Assembly: GCA_002339265.1 (NCBI GenBank) | Contig: DDKG01000199.1 | Location: 1 to 49,089, forward strand | DNA length: 49,089 nucleotides | Direction: 5' to 3' | DNA from: Massilia sp. UBA2604 | GTDB lineage: Bacteria; Pseudomonadota; Gammaproteobacteria; Burkholderiales; Burkholderiaceae_D | Part shown: one piece after another, positions 42,437 to 49,089 of the stretch | Layout: every line of letters begins with the position of its first letter | Position numbering within the stretch: position 1 is the first letter of the stretch | Notes under the pieces: generated by a model | Databases searched by the model: none | The model's input: only the letters and a program-made list of their open reading frames with translations | What the model was told of the DNA's origin: nothing | Made by a program: the position numbers and the translations under genes

Positions 42437-43354
42437 TCAGGCGCCCTGTTCCGGTGCCCGCTCCGCCGCCAGCTCCCGTTCCAGGAATTCCACACACACC
42501 CGCACCTTGGCCGAATTGCCCAGCCGCTGCGGATACACGGCCCAGACATTGGCTTCCTGGGTGAACTCGGGCAGCAGCTGCACCAGCCGCCCGGCATCCA
42601 GGTGCGGCTGGGCGTGCCAGCGCGAGCGCAGGATGATGCCGGCGCCGTCGAGCGCCCAACGCAGCGCGATCTCGCCATGGTTGGTCGACAGCGCGCCCGA
42701 GACCTTTACCGTCTCCTCACCGCCGCGCGCGCGCAACCGCCATACGCCGAAGGGATGGTCGCGCTCCTTGATCACCAGGCACTGGTGGCCGGACAGCTCC
42801 TGCAGCGAGCGCGGCGCCCCATGCCGCGCGATATAGCCAGGCGCGGCGCACAGGATGCGGTGGTTGGCCATCAGCCGGCGCGCGATCAGTTGCGGCGCGA
42901 TCTCGTCGCCGATGCGCACGTCGAGGTCGAAGCCCTCCGCCACCGGATCGACCAGCCGGTCGAACACCTCGAACCGGATCTGCAGCGCCGGATAAGCGCG
43001 CACCAGCTTGGCGATGGCCGGCGCCACCACATTGCGCCCGAAGCCGAAGCTGCTGCAGATGCGCACCCGGCCACTGGGCTCGCGGCGCCGCTCGGACACC
43101 TCGTCGACCAGATCGTCCAGGCTGTCCAGGATGGACTGAGCCCGCCCGAAAGCCTGCTCGCCCTCTTCGGTGATGACGACGCGACGCGTGGTGCGCTGGA
43201 ACAGCCGCACGCCGAGCGCCTCTTCCAGCACGCCGATACGCTTGCTGACATAGGCCGCCGACATGCCCAGCTCCCCGGCCGCCTGCGCGAACGAGCCCTT
43301 GCGCACGACGGTCACGAAAACGCGCAGGTCGGCGTTTTCGGGCAGATTATTCAC
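42437..43354 (-). CDS. LysR-family regulator, DmlR/TtdR-like
   Basis: The 305-residue protein has the N-terminal HTH (residues about 8-66; FVTVVRKGSFAQAAGELGMS, then AAYVSKRIGVLEEALGVRLF) and a substrate-binding domain (about 95-295). It starts at a GTG; GGAA lies eight bases upstream. It is divergent from the D-malate/tartrate dehydrogenase gene at 43446, the same arrangement as dmlR-dmlA in enterobacteria, where the LysR protein activates the dehydrogenase in response to D-malate. The 91-base gap between them holds a dyad GCCAT-N9-ATGGC. The regulator's target is therefore probably the dehydrogenase and itself. The effector is inferred from context only. Confidence 0.92.
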   Translation of the reverse strand: MNNLPENADLRVFVTVVRKGSFAQAAGELGMSAAYVSKRIGVLEEALGVRLFQRTTRRVVITEEGEQAFGRAQSILDSLDDLVDEVSERRREPSGRVRICSSFGFGRNVVAPAIAKLVRAYPALQIRFEVFDRLVDPVAEGFDLDVRIGDEIAPQLIARRLMANHRILCAAPGYIARHGAPRSLQELSGHQCLVIKERDHPFGVWRLRARGGEETVKVSGALSTNHGEIALRWALDGAGIILRSRWHAQPHLDAGRLVQLLPEFTQEANVWAVYPQRLGNSAKVRVCVEFLERELAAERAPEQGA

Positions 43355-43381
43355 GGTTCGTATTCCTTGATGCCACGGAAA

Positions 43382-43400
43382 GCCATATTATAAACATGGC
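43382..43400. promoter_or_regulatory. Candidate LysR operator in the divergent gap
   Basis: GCCAT and ATGGC are exact inverted complements separated by nine AT-rich bases (ATTATAAAC). It lies between the LysR gene and its divergent dehydrogenase, where LysR-type activators normally bind. Confidence 0.55.
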
Positions 43401-43445
43401 GTTTCGGATTATGCTGGCCATACCAAGCAACCAGGAGCACCACAC

Positions 43446-44528
43446 ATGAAGACCCACAAGATCGCAGTCATCGCCGGCGACGGCATCGGCAAGGAAGTCA
43501 TGCCCGAGGGCCTGCGCGCCCTGCAAGCCGCAGCCCGCCGCTTCGGCATCGGCCTCGAGTTCACCACCTTCGCCTGGGCCGACTGCGACTACTACGCGCA
43601 GCATGGCAAGATGATGCCGGACGACTGGCGCCAGCAACTGGACGGCTTCGAAGCCATCTATTTCGGCGCCGTTGGCTGGCCCGACACGGTGCCGGACCAC
43701 ATCTCGCTGTGGGGTTCGCTGCTGAAGTTCCGGCGCGAGTTCGACCAGTACGTCAACCTGCGCCCGGTGCGCCTGATGCCCGGCGTGCCCTGCCCGCTGG
43801 CCAACAAGAAGCCGGGCGACATCGACTTCTATGTGGTGCGCGAGAACACCGAAGGCGAATACTCCTCGGTCGGCGGCAAGATGTTCGAGGGGACCGAGCG
43901 CGAATTCGTGCTGCAGGAATCGGTCTTCACCCGCCACGGCACCGACCGCATCCTCAAGTACGCCTTCGAACTGGCCCAGCGCCGCCCGAAAAAACACCTG
44001 ACCGCCGCCACCAAGTCGAACGGCATCTCGATCTCGATGCCCTACTGGGACGAGCGGGTGGCCGCCATCGGCCAGCAGTATGGTGACGTCAAATGGGACA
44101 AGTACCACATCGACATCCTGTGCGCGCGCTTCGTGATCTCGCCCGAGCGCTTTGACGTGGTGGTGGCCTCGAACCTGTTCGGCGACATCCTGTCGGACCT
44201 CGGCCCGGCCTGCACCGGCACCATCGGCATCGCGCCGTCGGCCAACCTGAATCCGGAACGGACCTTCCCTTCCCTGTTCGAGCCGGTGCACGGCTCGGCG
44301 CCCGACATCCACGGCAAGAACATCGCCAACCCGATTGCGATGATCTGGTCCGGCGCGATGATGCTCGAGTTCCTGGGCCAGGGCGACGCCACCTACACCG
44401 CGGCCCACGACGCCATGCTGGCGGCGATCGAAAAATGCCTGGTCGAGGGCCCGCGCACGCCGGACATGGGCGGCGCGGCCAATACGACCGAGGTCGGTCA
44501 AGCAGTAACGCGCTATCTGGAGACCTGA
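43446..44528 (+). CDS. dmlA: D-malate / tartrate dehydrogenase (isopropylmalate dehydrogenase superfamily)
   Basis: The 360-residue enzyme is a beta-decarboxylating dehydrogenase that uses NAD and a divalent metal to convert D-malate to pyruvate and CO2, and often oxidises tartrate too. Family features: IAVIAGDGIGKEV at the start, substrate Arg residues in NLRPVRLMPGV, Tyr139 in ENTEGEYSS, Lys190 in AATKSNGIS, and metal-binding Asp225, Asp247 and Asp251 (the latter two in NLFGDILSDLG). FEPVHGSAPDIHGKNIANPIA is the cofactor loop. The AWADCDYYAQHGKMMP region with the absence of leucine-pathway context favours DmlA/TtuC over LeuB. AGGAG precedes the ATG. It pairs with the divergent LysR gene. 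Confidence 0.93.
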   Translation: MKTHKIAVIAGDGIGKEVMPEGLRALQAAARRFGIGLEFTTFAWADCDYYAQHGKMMPDDWRQQLDGFEAIYFGAVGWPDTVPDHISLWGSLLKFRREFDQYVNLRPVRLMPGVPCPLANKKPGDIDFYVVRENTEGEYSSVGGKMFEGTEREFVLQESVFTRHGTDRILKYAFELAQRRPKKHLTAATKSNGISISMPYWDERVAAIGQQYGDVKWDKYHIDILCARFVISPERFDVVVASNLFGDILSDLGPACTGTIGIAPSANLNPERTFPSLFEPVHGSAPDIHGKNIANPIAMIWSGAMMLEFLGQGDATYTAAHDAMLAAIEKCLVEGPRTPDMGGAANTTEVGQAVTRYLET

Positions 44529-44613
44529 TGCCGCGGCCTGGGCCAGCCGAACGTCGATGAAATCCGCCACATGCTAGGCTGCTCCCCCACGGAAATCAGC
44601 AATGGAGCATGCA

Positions 44614-45435
44614 ATGGCAGAGCAAACGAACCGACCGCTGGCCCTCATCACCGGCGCGTCCAGCGGCATCGGCTACGAACTGGCGCGCCAGTTTGCGATG
44701 GATGGCCACGACCTGGTCATCACCGCCACCACCGAGGCGGGCCTGGACAGCGCCGCCGGAGAACTGCGCAGCCTTGGCGCGCAAGTGACCACCGTGGTGG
44801 CCGACCTCACCGACTTCGACGGCGTCGAAACCCTCTACGCGGCAGTGCGCGGCGCCGGCCGTCCGCTGGCCGCCGCCGCCCTCAACGCCGGCGTCGGCCT
44901 GGGGGGCTACTTCGTCGGCGGCACCGACCTGCAGCGCGAGATCGCCATGATCCAGCTGAACACGATCTCGCAAGTCCACCTGACCAAGCGCCTCCTGCCC
45001 GACATGGTCGCGCAGGGCGCGGGCAAGCTGCTGTTCACCGCCTCGATCTCGGGCACCATGCCCACGCCCTACGAGGCGGTGTACGGCGCGACCAAGGCCT
45101 TCCTGGTGTCGTTCGCCGAGGCGGTCAAGTCCGAGCTCAAGGACAGCGGCGTCGAAGGCATCACCATCACGCTCCTGATGCCGGGCCAGGTCGACACCAA
45201 TTTCTGGCCGCGCGCCGACATGCTGACCAACAAGCTCGGGGTGGGCGAAAAGGCCTCGCCGGCGAAAGTGGCCGAGGAAGGCTACGCAGCGTTCAAGGAA
45301 GGAAAGGACCGCATCGTCGCCGGCCTCACCAGCAGCAAATTCATCGGCAACGTCGTCAACAACCTGGCGCCCGATACCGTCAAGGCCGCCCTGCATGCAG
45401 CGCAGGCCAAGCCGGGATCGGGACTCGAACGCTGA
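44614..45435 (+). CDS. Short-chain dehydrogenase/reductase
   Basis: This 273-residue SDR has the cofactor motif TGASSGIG near its N-terminus, ALNAGVG for the NAG block, the catalytic Ser in FTASISGTMP, and YGATK (Tyr and Lys). PGQVDTNFW follows, as in classical SDRs. The substrate is unknown. The ATG at 44614 has GGAG at six bases and is preferred over the ATG at 44602. The RDD protein gene starts 17 bases downstream, so the two are likely co-transcribed. Confidence 0.92.
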   Translation: MAEQTNRPLALITGASSGIGYELARQFAMDGHDLVITATTEAGLDSAAGELRSLGAQVTTVVADLTDFDGVETLYAAVRGAGRPLAAAALNAGVGLGGYFVGGTDLQREIAMIQLNTISQVHLTKRLLPDMVAQGAGKLLFTASISGTMPTPYEAVYGATKAFLVSFAEAVKSELKDSGVEGITITLLMPGQVDTNFWPRADMLTNKLGVGEKASPAKVAEEGYAAFKEGKDRIVAGLTSSKFIGNVVNNLAPDTVKAALHAAQAKPGSGLER

Positions 45436-45452
45436 ACACGCGAAGGGACCGC

Positions 45453-45899
45453 ATGTCTGCGCACGATAAGAGCGAACCTGAATACGTCGGTTTCTGGCTT
45501 CGCGTGAGCGCGGCCCTGCTCGACACCATCCTGTTGACGATGCTCACCGCGCCGCTGGTCTGGTACCTGTACGGGCCGGCCTACTGGCTAGATGCGTCCT
45601 TCGACGGCGGCCTGGCCGAGCTGTTCATCGGCTGGGTACTTCCCGCCATCGCGATCATGCTGTTCTGGCACGCGCGCTCGACCACGCCGGGCAAGATGTC
45701 CATCGACGCCGTCATCGTCGACGCCCCCACCGGCGGCAAGCCAAGCAGGCGCCAGTTCCTGGTGCGCTACATCGGCTACTTCGTCTCCACCATCCCGCTG
45801 GGGTTCGGCCTGTTCTGGGTCGGCATCGACCCGCGCAAGCAGGGCTGGCATGACAAACTGGCCGGCACAGTCGTGGTTCGGCGGCGCAGCAGCCGGTGA
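45453..45899 (+). CDS. RDD-family membrane protein
   Basis: The 148-residue protein has three hydrophobic segments (ALLDTILLTMLTAPLVWYLYG; LFIGWVLPAIAIMLFWHA; YIGYFVSTIPLGFGLFWVGI) and the RDD signature: an Arg in FWLRVSAALLDTI with nearby Asp, and TTPGKMSIDAVIVDA. It ends with the family's KQGWHDKLAGTVVV. RDD proteins are poorly understood; some act in ion exchange. AAGGGA precedes the ATG. It follows the SDR gene. Role unknown. Confidence 0.9.
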   Translation: MSAHDKSEPEYVGFWLRVSAALLDTILLTMLTAPLVWYLYGPAYWLDASFDGGLAELFIGWVLPAIAIMLFWHARSTTPGKMSIDAVIVDAPTGGKPSRRQFLVRYIGYFVSTIPLGFGLFWVGIDPRKQGWHDKLAGTVVVRRRSSR

Positions 45900-46035
45900 G
45901 CCGCATGTCGGCCTGCTTTACAGGCAGCATGCAAACTCCACGGTCGTGCCGCCCAAATCCTTGATCGCAATCAGATTAATTTTTTGGCATGTTACTTGCT
46001 TCTGTCCGGTTTCCATTCAACCAGGGAGAGACAAC

Positions 46036-46656
46036 ATGATCAAGAAATTAATGGGGCTCGTTGCAGGGCTGCTGTGCACGCTGCCCGCATGGGCGGGATA
46101 CGTGCAATACAATTTCAAAGGCCCGCTGACCGGGTACTTCGTGCAGCACGATACCGATGGGTCCATCGCCGATTTCAGGTTCGGACTACCGATCCAGGTA
46201 TTCGGCGAGCCGATCGAAATGCGCATATCGCCGGAGCATTCCGAAGGCAGCACCCAGATCACCGAAGTGAGCACCCATTTCTTGCACGAAGGCCCGACTA
46301 ATTTCCGCATCTACAGCAACTTTGGTGGCGACCAGTACACATCGTTCAGCATCAGGTTTGCATCAGACCCATCGGGCATCCTCTATTACACTGCCTATTA
46401 CAAGACTTCAATATATCGAGTTACCGAAGACGGCCCCGGCTTCTACGATTTCGCAGGCGCCCACCGAGGCACCGTCTCCGCAGGGTCCCTGGACCCCGGG
46501 TATGAGCAATGGCTCGAGTTTAACGGCGGCTATCAGGATCACGTGTCCCGAATCGTCCCGCGATACGTGGGACCGAACGAGGTGCCGGAACCAGCTACCC
46601 TGGCCCTGCTCGCGATCGGTGCGACTGGATTGGCATTACGCCGTCGTCGGGCCTAG
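46036..46656 (+). CDS. PEP-CTERM sorted exported protein
   Basis: This 206-residue protein has a signal peptide (MIKKLMGLVAGLLCTLPAWA) and a textbook PEP-CTERM tail, VPEPATLALLAIGATGLALR followed by a basic RRRA end. Such tails are recognised by exosortase (EpsH/XrtA family), which processes and places the protein at the surface, often with exopolysaccharide. The mature part (YVQYNFKGPLTGYFVQHD, SIRFASDPSGILYYTAYYK) is aromatic-rich and likely beta-structured. No exosortase lies in the window. AGGGAGAG precedes the ATG. Base composition is less GC-rich than its neighbours, hinting at faster evolution or transfer. The stop is six bases from the convergent TauE-like gene. Confidence 0.92.
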   Translation: MIKKLMGLVAGLLCTLPAWAGYVQYNFKGPLTGYFVQHDTDGSIADFRFGLPIQVFGEPIEMRISPEHSEGSTQITEVSTHFLHEGPTNFRIYSNFGGDQYTSFSIRFASDPSGILYYTAYYKTSIYRVTEDGPGFYDFAGAHRGTVSAGSLDPGYEQWLEFNGGYQDHVSRIVPRYVGPNEVPEPATLALLAIGATGLALRRRRA

Positions 46657-46662
46657 GCGCGT

Positions 46663-47439
46663 TTAGCCAGCCTGCCCGCCGCCGGTCACCAGCATCGTAA
46701 CCGCCGCAGCCAGCAGCACAGAGCTGAACGCCACCCGCAACAGGCGTGGCGGCAAGGTATGCGCCAGGTGCACGCCCCACGACACGGTCAGGACGCCGCC
46801 CAGCGCCAGCGGCAGGCCGACCCGCCAGTCGACCGCGCCGCTGTGGCCATAGGTAGCCAGCGCCACGAAGGCGCCCGGCACCACCAGCGCCAGCGCCATG
46901 CCCTGGGCCCGGGTCTGCGGCATCTTGAACAGGCTCACCAGGGCCGGCACCACCACCATGCCGCCCCCGATCGTGAAGAAGCCGGACACCGCGCCGCTGG
47001 CGATGCCGATCGCCGGCATCAGCCGGCGCGGCACCTCCTTCACGGGCGGCGGCGTGGCGCACGTCTTGCGCCGGAACGGCCAGCCGAAGTACAGCGCCAG
47101 CGCGAGCAGGAACAGCGCGAAGGCGACATGCAGCACCTGGGCGTCGATCGCCACCGCGAAGCGCGCCGCCAGCCAGGCGGTGACGATCGAGCACAGGCCG
47201 GCCACGCCCACCGCGCGCAGGTCCACCGGATGTTTCTGGTGATAGCGCCAGAAGCCGATCGCCACGTTCGGCGCGATCATCACCAGCGCCGTGCCCTGGG
47301 CCAGGTGCTGGTTCATGCCGTACAACAGGCCGAGCACCGGGATGGCGATCAGGCCGCCGCCGATGCCCAGCATGCCGCCGGCGATGCCGAGCGAGGCGCC
47401 CAGGCCGAAATTCAATGCGAGGTCGATCACGGAAATCAT
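46663..47439 (-). CDS. TauE/SafE-family sulfite/sulfonate-type permease
   Basis: The 258-residue protein has about eight hydrophobic helices and the internal repeat typical of the family: GLGASLGIAGGMLGIGGGLI in the first half and GIASGAVSGFFTIGGGMVVV in the second. Members export sulfite or sulfoacetate, or carry other anions; the substrate is not predictable here. The ATG at 47439 has no strong ribosome site. The maeB terminator at 47453-47484 lies between it and the malic enzyme, so it is likely transcribed from its own promoter within or near that short gap. Confidence 0.92.
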   Translation of the reverse strand: MISVIDLALNFGLGASLGIAGGMLGIGGGLIAIPVLGLLYGMNQHLAQGTALVMIAPNVAIGFWRYHQKHPVDLRAVGVAGLCSIVTAWLAARFAVAIDAQVLHVAFALFLLALALYFGWPFRRKTCATPPPVKEVPRRLMPAIGIASGAVSGFFTIGGGMVVVPALVSLFKMPQTRAQGMALALVVPGAFVALATYGHSGAVDWRVGLPLALGGVLTVSWGVHLAHTLPPRLLRVAFSSVLLAAAVTMLVTGGGQAG

Positions 47440-47452
47440 ATATATGGCGCTG

Positions 47453-47484
47453 AAAACACGGCGGCCCCTCGCAAGGGGCCGCCG
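47453..47484 (-). terminator. Rho-independent terminator of the malic enzyme gene
   Basis: An 11-bp perfect stem (CGGCGGCCCCT / AGGGGCCGCCG, loop CGCA, 47459-47484) follows the malic enzyme stop in the direction of transcription and is followed on the minus strand by TTTT at 47456-47453. Confidence 0.8.
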
Positions 47485-47504
47485 GATGAGGAAGGACTAC
47501 CGCA

Positions 47505-49089
47505 TTAAACGACTTGCGCCGCCGCCAGCGCCGTCATGTTGACGATGCGGCGCACGGTGGCGCTCGGGCTCAGGATGTGCACCGACTTGGCGGCGCCCAG
47601 CAGGATCGGGCCCACCGTCACGCCCTTGCCGCTGGCGACCTTGAGCACGTTGAACAGGATGTTGGCCGCGTCCAGCGACGGCATCACCAGCAGGTTGGCG
47701 CTGCCCGAGTAGCCGGCATCGATCCCGTAGATGTCGCGGATCTCTTGCGACAGCGCGGCGTCGCCGTGGATCTCGCCGACCACCGCCAGCTCAGGCGCCT
47801 GTTCGGCCAGCAGCGCACGCGCTTCGCGCATGCGGCGCGCCGACGGACGCTCGGACGAGCCTTGCGAGGAATGCGACAGCAGCGCCGCCTTCGGCTCCAG
47901 GCCGAAGTGCTGCAGCGCGTCGGCCGCCAGGCGGGTGATCGCCGCCAGCTCCTGGGCGCTCGGGGTCTCGTTGACGTAGGTGTCGGTGATGAACAGGGTC
48001 AGCTTGTCGAGCACCAGCGCATTCATCGCGGCCAGCACTTCGGCGCCCGGCGCCACGCCGATCTCGTTACGGACGTGTTCCAGGTGGCTGTCGTAGCTGC
48101 CGGTCATGCCGCAGATCAGGGCGTCGACCTGGCCTGCCTTCAGCAGGCGCGTGCCTTGCAGCGTGGTGTCGGCTTCCGCCGCGACGACGGTGTAGTCCAC
48201 GCCCGCCTGCAGGCGCAGGCCGGCCTGCTTGACGGCGCGCGCGATCGCGGTCTCGTCGCCGATCAGCACCGGCTGGGCGATGCCCTCGTCCACCACCGCC
48301 TGCACCGCGCGCAGCACGCGCGGCTCGCCCGCTTCGGCGTAGGCCACCTTGCGCACGTTGGCGCGCGCCTTGTTGAACACCGGCTTCATGAAGAAACCAG
48401 TGTGGTAGATCATCTGGCCCAGCTTGTCGCGGTAGGCGTCCATGTCCTCGATCGGACGGGTCGCCACGCCAGATGCGGCGGCCGCTTCGGCCACGCGCGG
48501 TGCGATCGCCGCCAGCAGGCGCGGATCGAACGGCTTCGGGATGATGTATTCAGGGCCGAAGGTCAGGTCCTGGCCTTCGTAGGCCAGCGCCACCACGTCG
48601 CTTGCCTCGGCTTCGGCCAGCTCGGCGATCGCGGTCACGCAGGCCAGCTTCATCTCGTCGGTGATGCGGGTCGCGCCGCAGTCCAGGGCGCCGCGGAAGA
48701 TATAGGGGAAGCACAGCACGTTGTTGACCTGGTTCGGATAGTCCGAACGGCCAGTGGCGATGATCACGTCCGGACGCGCGGCCTTCGCGACTTCTGGACG
48801 GATCTCGGGTTCCGGGTTGGCCAGGGCCAGGATCACCGGCTTGTCGGCCATGGTCTTGACCATGTCGCCGGTCAGCACGCCGGCCGTCGAGCAGCCCAGG
48901 AACACGTCGGCGTCCTTGACGATGTCGCCCAGGGTGCGGGCGTCCGTCGCCTGCGCATAGCGCGCCTTGTTGGCTTCCATATTCGCTTCGCGGCCCTGCC
49001 AGATCACGCCTTTCGAGTCGGTGACGTAGATGTTCGACTGCTTCACGCCCAGTAGCACCATCATGTCCAGGCAGGCGATGGCCGCCGCG
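47505..49089 (-). CDS. maeB: NADP-dependent malic enzyme, MaeB type (5' partial)
   Basis: The frame is open to the right edge, so the N-terminal malate-binding part is missing; about 527 residues are visible. The first part is the NAD(P)-binding half of malic enzyme (AAAIACLDMMVLLGVKQSNI, DVFLGCSTAGVLTGDMVK, ILALANPEPEIRPE, TGRSDYPNQVNNVLCFPYIF). From about residue 215 a phosphotransacetylase-like domain follows (KPVFNKARANVRKVAYAEAG; LTLFITDTYVNETPSAQEL; LLSHSSQGSSERPSA), which marks the long MaeB class. The enzyme makes pyruvate and NADPH from malate; the C-terminal domain is regulatory in known MaeB. A strong terminator follows. The nearby D-malate dehydrogenase makes the same product from the other isomer. 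Confidence 0.96.
   Translation of the reverse strand, partial: AAAIACLDMMVLLGVKQSNIYVTDSKGVIWQGREANMEANKARYAQATDARTLGDIVKDADVFLGCSTAGVLTGDMVKTMADKPVILALANPEPEIRPEVAKAARPDVIIATGRSDYPNQVNNVLCFPYIFRGALDCGATRITDEMKLACVTAIAELAEAEASDVVALAYEGQDLTFGPEYIIPKPFDPRLLAAIAPRVAEAAAASGVATRPIEDMDAYRDKLGQMIYHTGFFMKPVFNKARANVRKVAYAEAGEPRVLRAVQAVVDEGIAQPVLIGDETAIARAVKQAGLRLQAGVDYTVVAAEADTTLQGTRLLKAGQVDALICGMTGSYDSHLEHVRNEIGVAPGAEVLAAMNALVLDKLTLFITDTYVNETPSAQELAAITRLAADALQHFGLEPKAALLSHSSQGSSERPSARRMREARALLAEQAPELAVVGEIHGDAALSQEIRDIYGIDAGYSGSANLLVMPSLDAANILFNVLKVASGKGVTVGPILLGAAKSVHILSPSATVRRIVNMTALAAAQVV

Noticed and set aside
45911..45925. A terminator after the RDD gene (GCCTG-CTTTA-CAGGC)
   Set aside because: Only a 5-bp stem and no T-run follow; too weak to call.

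Overview
The window looks like chromosomal DNA of a high-GC betaproteobacterium, most likely Oxalobacteraceae and close to Massilia/Duganella. This is inferred from gene content and style: strong GC3 codon use, many two-component and chemotaxis genes, TonB-dependent receptors, a PEP-CTERM protein, a DmlR/DmlA-type pair, and GGGTCAGAGT-type palindromic repeats. No rRNA, tRNA, insertion sequence, prophage or CRISPR array was seen. Both ends cut genes: a hybrid histidine kinase on the left and a MaeB-type malic enzyme on the right.

Layout. 1-6073: end of a hybrid kinase, then a minus-strand chemotaxis operon (soluble PAS-PAS receptor, CheR, CheD, three-domain CheW). 6435-14974: a plus-strand surface-protein island with two small secreted DUF11-type proteins, a 1614-residue multidomain protein with a probable outer-membrane barrel, and a third DUF11 protein. 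15226-20283: two duplicated modules, each an N-terminal MerR/excisionase-type HTH fused to a receiver followed by a GAF-PAS histidine kinase, and then a lone receiver. 20348-23022: a VOC protein and a large membrane histidine kinase. 23274-32770: a small Cys/His secreted protein, a TonB-dependent receptor, two DUF3526-like ABC-2 permeases, an ABC ATPase, a ZnuD-like receptor and an alpha/beta hydrolase. 33050-39569: RND efflux adaptor and pump with their own response regulator and kinase. 39563-49089: amidohydrolase, a REP-like palindrome array, YitT-like membrane protein, LysR regulator divergent from a D-malate/tartrate dehydrogenase, SDR, RDD protein, PEP-CTERM protein, TauE/SafE permease and malic enzyme.

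How parts work together. The chemotaxis operon supplies a cytosolic receptor and its adaptation enzymes but no CheA or CheB, so it must work with a core encoded elsewhere. The DUF11 island reads as an envelope structure: exported Ig-like subunits plus an outer-membrane anchor, with a strong stem-loop between the abundant-looking subunit gene and the large anchor gene. The TonB/ABC cluster is tightly coupled (start/stop overlaps) and pairs two outer-membrane receptors with one ABC-2 transporter; the His/Cys-rich loop of the second receptor points to a metal. The RND operon carries its own two-component control and has an unusual three-unit 36-bp repeat upstream.

The best candidates for undescribed biology are the DUF11/outer-membrane island, the duplicated HTH-receiver/GAF-PAS kinase modules (one with a probable leaderless promoter), and the receptor/DUF3526 transporter cluster. 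All family names here come from reading motifs by eye; no database search was run.
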